NCBI GenBank assembly: GCA_047639615.1
Contig: JBLIOL010000047.1
Location: 1 to 22,732, forward strand
Length of the DNA: 22,732 nucleotides
DNA from: CAYWNK01 sp047639615
Lineage (GTDB): Bacteria; Planctomycetota; UBA1135; GCA-002686595
Direction: 5' to 3'
Below the pieces are notes generated by a model, which was not told the DNA's origin, did no database searches, and worked only from the letters and a program-made list of their open reading frames with translations. This document shows positions 1 through 7,431 of the stretch, piece after piece. The translations under genes were made by a program, and so were the position numbers. Numbering within the stretch: the first letter of the stretch is position 1; each line of letters opens with the position of its first letter.

Positions 1-1
1 C

Positions 2-277
2 AAGCCCAAGCTCAGCAATGAGGAGCGCCGCGCACAACTGCTCGAAACATACGACCTCGACAAGGACGGCAAGCTATCCGATGAGGAGCGCGCAGCATCC
101 AAAGCCAAGCCCGCTCCCGAGGCCCCAGCCTCAAAGCCGAACGCCAAGCCCAAGCCCAAGCCCAAGCTCAGCAATGAGGAGCGCCGCGCACAACTGCTCG
201 AAACATACGACCTCGACAAGGACGGCAAGCTGTCCGATGAGGAGCGTGCAGCATCCAAGGCCAAGCCCGCTCCCGAG
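2..277 (+). repeat. 156-bp-period tandem duplication inside the EF-hand gene
   Basis: Bases 2-121 recur at 158-277 with a period of 156 bp (52 codons). I see three differences over 120 bp, and all three are synonymous (CTA/CTG, CGC/CGT, AAA/AAG). Each copy encodes one EF-hand plus its linker. This looks like a recent in-frame duplication or an array homogenised by recombination. The third EF-hand near 407 is diverged and is not part of the near-identical array. Further copies may lie left of the window. Confidence 0.9.
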
Positions 278-517
278 AAGCCGAAGGCAGAGCCCGATGC
301 AGAGCCCGATGCAAAGCCCGATGCGAAGCCCGAGAAGAAGGGTACTCCCGAGCCCAAGCCCAAGCGGACGGGCGCCGAGCGGCAGCAGCGACTCCTAGAT
401 CGCTACGACACCGACAAGGATGGCAAGCTCAACGAAGAAGAGCACGCCGTCTACCTCGAAGACCAAGCCGAGCGCCCCAAGAAGAGCAGAGGCAAGGGCA
501 AGGGCAAGGGCAACTAG
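2..517 (+). CDS. EF-hand calcium-binding protein, C-terminal part (5' end outside window)
   Basis: An open frame enters from the left edge and ends at TAG 515-517, giving the last 171 residues. It has three canonical 12-residue EF-hand loops: DLDKDGKLSDEE at 53-88, the same again at 209-244, and DTDKDGKLNEEE at 407-442. Each has Asp at positions 1, 3 and 5, Gly at 6, a hydrophobic residue at 8 and Glu at 12, so Ca2+ binding is likely. The loops are separated by Lys/Pro/Ala/Glu-rich linkers, and the C-terminus is a short Gly-Lys run. Single EF-hands spaced by flexible linkers resemble secreted or envelope EF-hand proteins of Planctomycetota; the location is inferred because the N-terminus is missing. 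The stop shares CTAG with the opposing accD stop. No enzymatic domain is visible. The frame is secure from the EF-hand pattern; the function beyond calcium binding is unknown. Confidence 0.85.
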   Translation, partial: KPKLSNEERRAQLLETYDLDKDGKLSDEERAASKAKPAPEAPASKPNAKPKPKPKLSNEERRAQLLETYDLDKDGKLSDEERAASKAKPAPEKPKAEPDAEPDAKPDAKPEKKGTPEPKPKRTGAERQQRLLDRYDTDKDGKLNEEEHAVYLEDQAERPKKSRGKGKGKGN

Positions 518-1491
518 CCCGCGGACTCGGAGGTGGACTTACCGTCTTCCTCGTCCGTGCTAACGATCTTGAGGCCCGCAGATTGGCTGGCAGCGCCACG
601 ACCGGCGTAGCTCTCCCAAGATGCGGTGCCGTAGTCGATCAGGTTGCCGATCACGCCGCGCAGTTCATCGCGGCGCACGATGGCGTCGAGCTGACCCTTG
701 CTCATGAGGAATTCGGCGCGCTGGAAGCCCGGGGGCAGTTCCTGCTTGATGGTGCTGGCGATAACACGCGGGCCGGCGAAGCCGATCAGCGAGCCGGGCT
801 CGGCCAGGGTGATGTCGCAGACCATGGCGAAGGAGGCGGTCACGCCTCCGGTGGTCGGGTTGGTCAGGACGCAGATCGAGAAGCCGCCAGCCTCGTTCAG
901 GGTGGCCAGGGCCGCGCTGGTCTTAGCCATCTGCATCAGCGAGAGCATGCCCTCGTGCATGCGCGCGCCGCCGGAGCTGGTGAACAGCACCAGGGGCAGG
1001 CGTTCGGTACGCGCCAAGTCAGCGGCCAAGGAGATCTTCTCGCCCACGACCTCGCCCATGGAGCCGCCCATGAACTTGAAGTCGAGCACGCCCATGATCA
1101 CCGGGCGGCCCTGGATCTCGCCGCGGCCCAGGATCAGAGCGTCGCTCTGGCCCGTGCGCTTGACAGCCCGATCGACCTTCTCGGAGTAGGGCACGGAGTC
1201 CACGAACTTGAGTCGGTCGAGGGACTTGAGGTCCGGGAAGAGCTCGGTCCAGGAGCCCTCGTCGATCGTGGCCTGCACCCGCTGGGGACCGGGCAAGGTG
1301 AAGTGGAAGCCACACTTGGGGCACACGAAGCCCTTCTCTTCGAGCTCCTTGCGGTAGATCGTCGAGCTGCAGGACTCGCACTTCAGCCAAAGGCCGCCGG
1401 GCATGTCCTTCTTCTTGAAACGCAAGCGGGAGAGCCGGCCACCGGATTGGTTGCTGGCGGTCTGGACTTCGTCTTTGGGTGTTTCGGCCAT
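514..1491 (-). CDS. accD: Acetyl-CoA carboxylase carboxyltransferase subunit beta
   Basis: 325 residues, close to the usual AccD length. AccD pairs with AccA to move the carboxyl group from carboxybiotin to acetyl-CoA, giving malonyl-CoA, the first committed step of fatty-acid synthesis; it acts in the cytoplasm. The N-terminal zinc ribbon is intact: Cys38, Cys41, Cys57 and Cys60 (CESC ... CPKC). The crotonase-like fold follows, with the SSGGARM segment at about 172-178 and the TTGGVTAS glycine loop at about 213-220. The ATG at 1491 is 15 bp downstream of the rpe stop, so it is the last gene of the gap-pgk-rpe-accD operon. accA is not in the window. A first tail of about 30 polar residues precedes the zinc ribbon, and the last 15 are Ser/Glu-rich. 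The identification is very secure. Confidence 0.97.
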   Translation of the reverse strand: MAETPKDEVQTASNQSGGRLSRLRFKKKDMPGGLWLKCESCSSTIYRKELEEKGFVCPKCGFHFTLPGPQRVQATIDEGSWTELFPDLKSLDRLKFVDSVPYSEKVDRAVKRTGQSDALILGRGEIQGRPVIMGVLDFKFMGGSMGEVVGEKISLAADLARTERLPLVLFTSSGGARMHEGMLSLMQMAKTSAALATLNEAGGFSICVLTNPTTGGVTASFAMVCDITLAEPGSLIGFAGPRVIASTIKQELPPGFQRAEFLMSKGQLDAIVRRDELRGVIGNLIDYGTASWESYAGRGAASQSAGLKIVSTDEEDGKSTSESAG

Positions 1492-1506
1492 GATGAAGAA
1501 GTGGGG

Positions 1507-2193
1507 CTAGCTAGCCGCTTGCAGGACTTTTTGGGCGGTCTCCCGCCAGTTGCGAATGGTTTCGCCCATATCCGCTGCTCCGAAGAGCGCAGACCCGGAC
1601 ACGAGGGCATCAGCACCCGCAGAGACACAGTCAGGCAGGGTCTTCGTGGCCACCCCGCCGTCCATTTCCACCACACCGGCGTAACCGGCTTGGCGCAGCC
1701 AGCGGACCTTGCTCAGGGCCTCCGGCTTGAAGCTTTGACCTCCGAAACCCGGCTGAACGCTCATCACCAGCACTAGGTCCACCTGGTCCAGGATCGGCTC
1801 GAGGGCTTCCACGGGGGTCTCGGGGTTGACCGAGACGCCGACCTTGCTGACACCGTGCTCGCGGAAGGCGTTCCCGATCTCGAGCGCACCGGCGGCGCCG
1901 CCGGCGACCTCCCAGTGGTAGGTCAGCACATGCGCGCCGGCCTTGGCGTAGGCCTCGGCGTAGGCCAAGGGATCGGTGATCATCAGGTGCACATCCAATG
2001 GAACCGTCGCCACCGTGTGGATGGCTTTCACCAGCGGCGGACCGATGGTCAGGTTCGGCACGAAGTGGCCGTCCATGACGTCCACGTGCAACCAGTCCGC
2101 GCCCGCGGCTTCGGCCCGAGCAACTTCATCCGCAATATGGGTGAAGTCGCAGGACAGCAGCGACGGCGACAGGATGAGGGAGGATTCGCTCAC
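1507..2193 (-). CDS. rpe: Ribulose-phosphate 3-epimerase
   Basis: 228 residues from the GTG at 2191-2193. Rpe interconverts ribulose 5-phosphate and xylulose 5-phosphate in the pentose-phosphate pathway. The TIM-barrel signatures are clear: ILSPSLLSCDF at the start, LHVDVMDGHFVPNLTIGP, DVHLM, MSVQPGFGGQSF and EMDGGV. The metal ligands known from the family are present: His and Asp in LHVDVMD, His in DVHLM, Asp in EMDGG. A longer frame starting at TTG 2238 adds 15 residues unlike the family, and it crosses a hairpin at 2214-2233, so I prefer GTG, which puts the first strand where other Rpe proteins have it. It lies between pgk (54-bp spacer) and accD (15-bp spacer). The function is secure; the start is moderately so. 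Confidence 0.95.
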   Translation of the reverse strand: MSESSLILSPSLLSCDFTHIADEVARAEAAGADWLHVDVMDGHFVPNLTIGPPLVKAIHTVATVPLDVHLMITDPLAYAEAYAKAGAHVLTYHWEVAGGAAGALEIGNAFREHGVSKVGVSVNPETPVEALEPILDQVDLVLVMSVQPGFGGQSFKPEALSKVRWLRQAGYAGVVEMDGGVATKTLPDCVSAGADALVSGSALFGAADMGETIRNWRETAQKVLQAAS

Positions 2194-2213
2194 GGTGGGG
2201 AGTGTAGCCCGAA

Positions 2214-2233
2214 GAGGGGTCCAAAGAACCCTC
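2214..2233 (-). promoter_or_regulatory. Hairpin in the pgk-rpe intergenic spacer
   Basis: Read on the minus strand, GAGGGTTC - TTTG - GACCCCTC forms an 8-position stem (7 pairs, one T-C mismatch) closed by a 4-nt loop. It sits between the pgk stop and the rpe GTG start, in the only sizeable spacer inside the operon. There is no clean U-tract after it, so an mRNA-processing, stability or attenuation element is as likely as a terminator. Confidence 0.4.
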
Positions 2234-2247
2234 CCCAAAGGGTGGAA

Positions 2248-3432
2248 TCAGCCCTGGAGGGCAGCAATTCCGGGAAGTACCCCGCCCTCGAGCAGCTGCA
2301 GGGAGGCCCCACCGCCCGTTGAGACGTGATCCACGACATCCGCCAGCCCGAGCAGGTTGATGGCAGCCACGGAGTCTCCGCCCCCAACCACCGTATAGGC
2401 GCTGGCCTGGCCGAGGGCCTGGCCCACGGCCTCGGTGCCCCCGCGGAAAGCCTCCATCTCGAAGACCCCCATGGGACCGTTCCAGACCACCGTCTTGGCA
2501 TCCAGCACGCGCTGCACGTAGTCAACGCTGGCCTTGGGGCCAATATCGAGGCCCATGCGGCCCTCCGGAATTCCCGGCCCGCACACGAGCACGTCCGCAT
2601 CGGCGGCGAAGTTGTCCGCCGCCAGGTGGTCCTGGGGCAGCAGTAATTCGACCCCGCGCTCCTCGGCCTTCTTGAGCGCGTCTCGACACAGGTCGAGCAG
2701 GTCGTCCTCCACCAGGGAGTTCCCGATCGGAATGCCCTGGGCCTTGAGGAAGGTGTAAGCCATGCCGCCACCCACCAGAATCGCATCCACACGCTCCAGC
2801 AGACTGTTGATGACCTTGAGCTTGTCCGAGACCTTGGCCCCGCCGAGGATCGCCACCAAGGGGCGCTCCGGGTTCTCTAGCACACGCTGGAAAGCGTCCA
2901 ATTCACGCTGCAGCAGCAGGCCCGAGGCGCAAGGCAGGTGCGCGGCGATACCGGTCACGGAGGCGTGCGAACGGTGACAGGCGCCGAATGCATCATTCAC
3001 GAAGCAGTCGCCGAGGGCGGCGTACTGTTGTGCCAGTGCGTCATCCCCCTTGGTCTCGCCAGCGTGGAAGCGCACGTTCTCGAGCAATACCACGCCGCCC
3101 GCCGGGCAAGCCGCGATGCCGTCCGCAGCCGCCTGGCCCACGCTGCCCCGCAGGGTGCTAACCGTCACACCAAGTAGTTCCGCCAGGCGCACGCCCACCA
3201 CCGTCACACGCATAGACTCCACCACCTTGCCCTTCGGCCGCCCCATATGGGTCAGGCAAACCGGTCGGCCGCCGCGCTCCAAAATGTTGCGCAGGGTCGG
3301 CAGGGCAGCGCGGATGCGCGTGTCATCACGAATCGCCCCGTCCGCCCCGAGGGGCACGTTGAAGTCGACCCGCACCAGCACGGTGCGGCCATCGACAGGG
3401 AGAGCATCAAGGGCAGTTACGCGGGCGGTCAT
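2248..3432 (-). CDS. pgk: Phosphoglycerate kinase
   Basis: 394 residues, normal for bacterial PGK. It transfers phosphate between 1,3-bisphosphoglycerate and ADP in glycolysis, or the reverse in gluconeogenesis. Substrate-binding motifs of the N-terminal domain are present: RVDFNVP at 21-27, DDTR at 36-39, THMGRPKGK at 61-69 and ENVRF near 118-122. Nucleotide-domain motifs follow: GGAKVSDK at 197-204, GGGMAYTFLKAQG at about 221-233, VWNGPMGVFE at 316-325, GGGDS at 350-354 and STGGGASL at 371-378. The ATG at 3432 lies 14 bp downstream of the gap stop, so it is probably co-transcribed with gap. No Shine-Dalgarno sequence is visible. Nothing odd is seen in the enzyme; the call is very secure. 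Confidence 0.98.
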   Translation of the reverse strand: MTARVTALDALPVDGRTVLVRVDFNVPLGADGAIRDDTRIRAALPTLRNILERGGRPVCLTHMGRPKGKVVESMRVTVVGVRLAELLGVTVSTLRGSVGQAAADGIAACPAGGVVLLENVRFHAGETKGDDALAQQYAALGDCFVNDAFGACHRSHASVTGIAAHLPCASGLLLQRELDAFQRVLENPERPLVAILGGAKVSDKLKVINSLLERVDAILVGGGMAYTFLKAQGIPIGNSLVEDDLLDLCRDALKKAEERGVELLLPQDHLAADNFAADADVLVCGPGIPEGRMGLDIGPKASVDYVQRVLDAKTVVWNGPMGVFEMEAFRGGTEAVGQALGQASAYTVVGGGDSVAAINLLGLADVVDHVSTGGGASLQLLEGGVLPGIAALQG

Positions 3433-3446
3433 GGAATCAGCTCAGC

Positions 3447-4697
<1,251 letters not shown>

Positions 4698-4701
4698 AGG
4701 T

Positions 4702-4723
4702 TATGTGCTGGATATGTGCCGGA
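4702..4723 (-). repeat. 11-bp direct repeat directly upstream of the gap start codon
   Basis: TATGTGCTGGA (4702-4712) is followed immediately by TATGTGCCGGA (4713-4723), 10 of 11 identical, ending 4 bp before the gap ATG. The period is about one helical turn. It would lie in the 5' leader at the ribosome-docking region, where no Shine-Dalgarno sequence is seen. A role in translation control or protein binding is possible but not shown. Confidence 0.45.
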
Positions 4724-4772
4724 GAGCACAGTTGAGAGAGGCGGTCACAGGCGGCCAGAGGCCGGGACCAGG

Positions 4773-4797
4773 CTCCGGGGACGAACATTCCCCAGAG
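4773..4797 (-). promoter_or_regulatory. Hairpin in the presumed gap 5' leader
   Basis: On the minus strand CTCTGGGG and CCCCGGAG can pair over 8 positions (one T-G wobble) around a 9-nt loop. It lies between the candidate gap promoter and the gap start, within a leader of roughly 140 nt. No known riboswitch was recognised. Confidence 0.3.
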
Positions 4798-4821
4798 GGG
4801 GCCCGCACCAGGGCGAGCCAA

Positions 4822-4838
4822 CGTTTCCAATGGAAACG
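4822..4838. promoter_or_regulatory. Perfect 17-bp palindrome, candidate operator
   Basis: CGTTTCCA-A-TGGAAACG has two perfect 8-bp arms around one central base. It stands out as an A/T-containing dyad in GC-rich surroundings. It lies just downstream of the candidate -10 box of gap (4846-4851), so it would cover the transcription start, the usual place for a repressor operator. It could also affect the divergent tilS gene. No regulator gene is adjacent. Confidence 0.55.
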
Positions 4839-4845
4839 GCGGCAG

Positions 4846-4874
4846 AGATTACTTCGCCGCGCCGATGGCTTCAA
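4846..4874 (-). promoter_or_regulatory. Candidate sigma70-type promoter for the gap operon
   Basis: On the minus strand TTGAAG (4874-4869) and TAATCT (4851-4846) are separated by exactly 17 bp. They match TTGACA at 4 of 6 positions and TATAAT at the key T1, A2 and T6. The start would fall near 4839, leaving a leader of about 140 nt to the gap ATG. Similarity to the consensus is moderate and there is no experimental support. Confidence 0.35.
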
Positions 4875-4989
4875 CGGAGCTAATCCACTCTGTGCCTAAT
4901 CTTCGGATTGAGGCCCGAACCTTGCCCCTTCCTGGGAAGGCGCTCCGCCCAGCCTCGCAATCGAATCAAACCGCCCCGACGCCAGATCC

Positions 4990-6609
4990 GTGCCTTCAGA
5001 ATCCAATCAGAACCCCCTCGACGCCCCGGTCTCTGGCGTCAACGGCGAGCCCTTCGCACGCTCCCGCTGGTCCCAGCTAGGACGCTCGGCCGGGCTAAAT
5101 CCCTCGGACTCGGTGCTGATCGCCCTCTCAGGCGGTGCGGACAGCGTCTATCTACTGCACCTATTGGCCAGCTCCCAGCCCAGGCCCAAGCTGTTGGCGG
5201 TTCACGTAGAACACGGCCTACGCGGCGGTGAGGGGCAGGAGGATTCGGCCTTCTGCGCACGCTTGTGCGCCAAACTAGGCGTGCCCTTCTCGCGGCGCAT
5301 GCTCGAGCTAGACGCCTCCGCCTCCAATCTCGAGGCCCGCGCCCGCGAAGGTCGCTACGGCATCTTGGCCGAAGAAGCCCGCCATGCAGGCATCAGCCAC
5401 ATCGTCACCGGCCACCACGAAGACGACGCCCTAGAGACCCTGCTCATGCGCATGATGCGCGGCAGCGACCTAGCCGGCCTGCCGGGCCTCAAGAATCACT
5501 TCGTCCTTGCGGGCGAACCGCCGGTCACGGTCCATCGCCCCCTGACCAGCCTGCGCCGGGAGGAAGTCCGCCGGCTGCTGCGCGACGCAGGCCACAGCTG
5601 GCGCGAGGACTCCAGCAACGCGGCCGACGCCCACACCCGCAATCGTGTGCGCAATGGACTCCTGCCCGGCATTGAAGCCAGTTGCGGCCCCCAGGGCTTG
5701 GATGGCCTGCGCGCCTTCGCGGACGCGGTTGAGTCCCTTGAGGACGAACTAGCCCAGCGCACAGCCCACCTAGAATGGGACTCCCCCAGCACCGAAAGCG
5801 CTGGCAGCCTGGCCCGCAGCGTGCTCTCCAGCCTGGCCGAGCCCCTGCGCAGACGCGCCCTCTGGCGCTTGATCCAAGACGGCACAGGCCTGCCCCCCGG
5901 GCGCGCTCTACTAGCCATCCTGCTAGATGACCTTGCCCAAGGGCGCTGCGGTCTGCGCTCCCTGCCCGGTGACTGGAGCCTCAGCCTCGAGCAGGAGCAC
6001 CTGCACCTACTTGCCCCGGGCCTCGGCTCGCAGGCCCAAGCTACACACACCCTGGCCCCCCTGGCGCTCCCCCTGCCCGGCAGCTTGCAGCTGCCCGACG
6101 GCCGCCAACTCAGTGCCGAGTTCGTGACCCGCCCCCCCGGCAGCCCCGTGCCCCAAACCGCCAACACGGTGGAATTGGATGCGACCGGGCTCGACGGTGC
6201 CAATCTCAGCCTACAAGTCCGCGGTGCCCAGCCCCACGATCGCTTCCACGGCCTCGGAGCCCCCGGCAGCCGTCCGCTGATGCGCTTCCTGGCCGACGCT
6301 GGAGTCCCCGCCGAGGAGCGCACTCAGGTGCCCCTGATCTACGCCGGAGACGAGCTAATTTGGGTCGCCGGCCTGCGCCCGGCAGAAAGTCGCCGAGTCA
6401 CCCCCGGCACAAGTCTGCGCCTACGCCTTTGTCTGAAGGGCGTAACCAGCCCCGAGGCTACACCCCTGGAAACTCCCATGGAGGGCCACAGGGACGGTCG
6501 CAGGGGCCAAGAAGCCTCCAGCGGAGCCTCGGACCGGGGCCAAATTGAGATGAGCCAATCAAGCTCACCAGCGGACCCGAAGCATTCCGAGCGCAGCCCT
6601 GGCGAGTGA
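4990..6609 (+). CDS. tilS: tRNA(Ile)-lysidine synthetase
   Basis: 539 residues from a GTG start. TilS adds lysine to C34 of the CAU-anticodon tRNA-Ile so that it reads AUA; this is an essential cytoplasmic reaction. The PP-loop ATPase motif SGGADS is at 47-52, followed by HVEHGLRG, GHHEDDALETLLMRMMRG with GLPGL, HRPLTSLRREEVRRLL, and REDSSNAADAHTRNRVRNGLLP. About residues 408-484 match the TilS C-terminal substrate-binding domain (DRFHGLGAPGSRPLMRFLAD, then PLIYAGDELIWVAGLRPAE). The final 55 or so residues are polar and probably disordered, which is longer than usual. No in-frame start lies between the GTG at 4990 and the PP-loop that keeps the expected N-terminus, which supports this start. 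It is divergent from gap. The identification is secure. Confidence 0.96.
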   Translation: MPSESNQNPLDAPVSGVNGEPFARSRWSQLGRSAGLNPSDSVLIALSGGADSVYLLHLLASSQPRPKLLAVHVEHGLRGGEGQEDSAFCARLCAKLGVPFSRRMLELDASASNLEARAREGRYGILAEEARHAGISHIVTGHHEDDALETLLMRMMRGSDLAGLPGLKNHFVLAGEPPVTVHRPLTSLRREEVRRLLRDAGHSWREDSSNAADAHTRNRVRNGLLPGIEASCGPQGLDGLRAFADAVESLEDELAQRTAHLEWDSPSTESAGSLARSVLSSLAEPLRRRALWRLIQDGTGLPPGRALLAILLDDLAQGRCGLRSLPGDWSLSLEQEHLHLLAPGLGSQAQATHTLAPLALPLPGSLQLPDGRQLSAEFVTRPPGSPVPQTANTVELDATGLDGANLSLQVRGAQPHDRFHGLGAPGSRPLMRFLADAGVPAEERTQVPLIYAGDELIWVAGLRPAESRRVTPGTSLRLRLCLKGVTSPEATPLETPMEGHRDGRRGQEASSGASDRGQIEMSQSSSPADPKHSERSPGE

Positions 6610-6632
6610 ATCGAGGCAGCAGCCCTCAGCGG

Positions 6633-6663
6633 TTGTGACTCTGGCCCGGTCCGCAGGTATTCT
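6633..6663 (+). promoter_or_regulatory. Weak candidate promoter upstream of yggS
   Basis: TTGTGA (6633-6638) and TATTCT (6658-6663) are spaced by 19 bp in the 81-bp gap between tilS and yggS. The spacing is longer than ideal and the match partial. It would drive the coupled yggS-kinase-PNP-like-purN block. Confidence 0.2.
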
Positions 6664-6690
6664 CTGCAGACCTTCGGGCCCCTCGCCACC

Positions 6691-7431
6691 ATGCTCTCGA
6701 CCCTCGCCGACAATCTCCAAGCTGTGGAGACGCGTATCCAAAGCGCAGTCTCCAACAGCGGGCGTGTAGCCGGCGACGTTGCGCTACTGCCCGTTAGCAA
6801 GTCCGCCGACCTGGAGACCAGCGCCGATCTGGCGCGCCTCCTAGCCGAGACCCGCCCGGTGACCCTGGCGGAGAACCGGGTCGACGTGCTCGAGTCCAAG
6901 CTCGAAGCCTTCGCCGCCCTGGACCTGCCCCCCATCGCCTGGCATTTCATCGGTCACCTGCAACGCAACAAGGCGCGCCGAGTAGTGCGCTCCTGCGCGG
7001 TGCTGCATTCCGTGCACAGCCTGCGTCTGCTCGAAGCCCTGCAGCGATTGGCCGAGGAAGAGGACACGCGGCTCGAGATCTTTCTGCAGATGGGGCTGAC
7101 CGGCGAGAGCGAAAAGAAGGGCATGAAAGAAGCCGAGTTGCTGGACTGCATGCAGGTCATGCCCGACCTCTCGCGCTTGGACCTCGCGGGCCTGATGGCC
7201 ATGGGGCCTAGGCCTGATTCAAACACTCCCGCGCGAGATGTATTCGCTCGCGCCGCCGCACTGGCCCACGCCCTCGAAACGGAACACCGCGCGCTCTTCG
7301 TGCGCGAGCGTTGCGAGCTGAGCATGGGCATGAGCCACGACCTTGAGGACGCTATCGCCGCCGGCAGCCATTGGCTGCGAGTAGGCAGCGCCCTCTTCAC
7401 TCCACGAGAGCCACAAGACCAGGCTGTATGA
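6691..7431 (+). CDS. yggS: PLP-binding homeostasis protein, YggS/PROSC family
   Basis: 246 residues, typical of the family. YggS binds pyridoxal 5'-phosphate and helps keep its free level and amino-acid pools balanced; it has no proven enzyme activity. Lys37 in LLPVSKSA is the expected Schiff-base lysine. Other family motifs are ENRVD, WHFIGHLQRNK near 88-98, the GESEKKGM segment, and LSMGMSHDLEDAIAAGSHWLRVG near the end, which forms the phosphate-binding part. The Gly in the usual FGENR motif is Ala here (LAENR). The last codons overlap the following kinase gene as ATGA, so the two are probably translationally coupled. The call is secure. Confidence 0.94.
   Translation: MLSTLADNLQAVETRIQSAVSNSGRVAGDVALLPVSKSADLETSADLARLLAETRPVTLAENRVDVLESKLEAFAALDLPPIAWHFIGHLQRNKARRVVRSCAVLHSVHSLRLLEALQRLAEEEDTRLEIFLQMGLTGESEKKGMKEAELLDCMQVMPDLSRLDLAGLMAMGPRPDSNTPARDVFARAAALAHALETEHRALFVRERCELSMGMSHDLEDAIAAGSHWLRVGSALFTPREPQDQAV

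Noticed and set aside
583..1776. 397-codon plus-strand open frame, long enough to look like a gene
   Set aside because: It lies antisense to accD and rpe, both firmly identified, and its His/Ala/Gly-rich product matches no family; it is a shadow of GC-rich coding DNA.
2194..2238. Upstream TTG start adding 15 residues to Rpe
   Set aside because: The added residues are not family-like and the segment carries a hairpin; GTG 2193 puts the first strand at the normal distance.
7371..7427. Earlier start for the FHA-kinase gene
   Set aside because: It would overlap yggS by 61 bp; the ATG at 7428 gives a clean ATGA coupling and the expected distance to the FHA domain.
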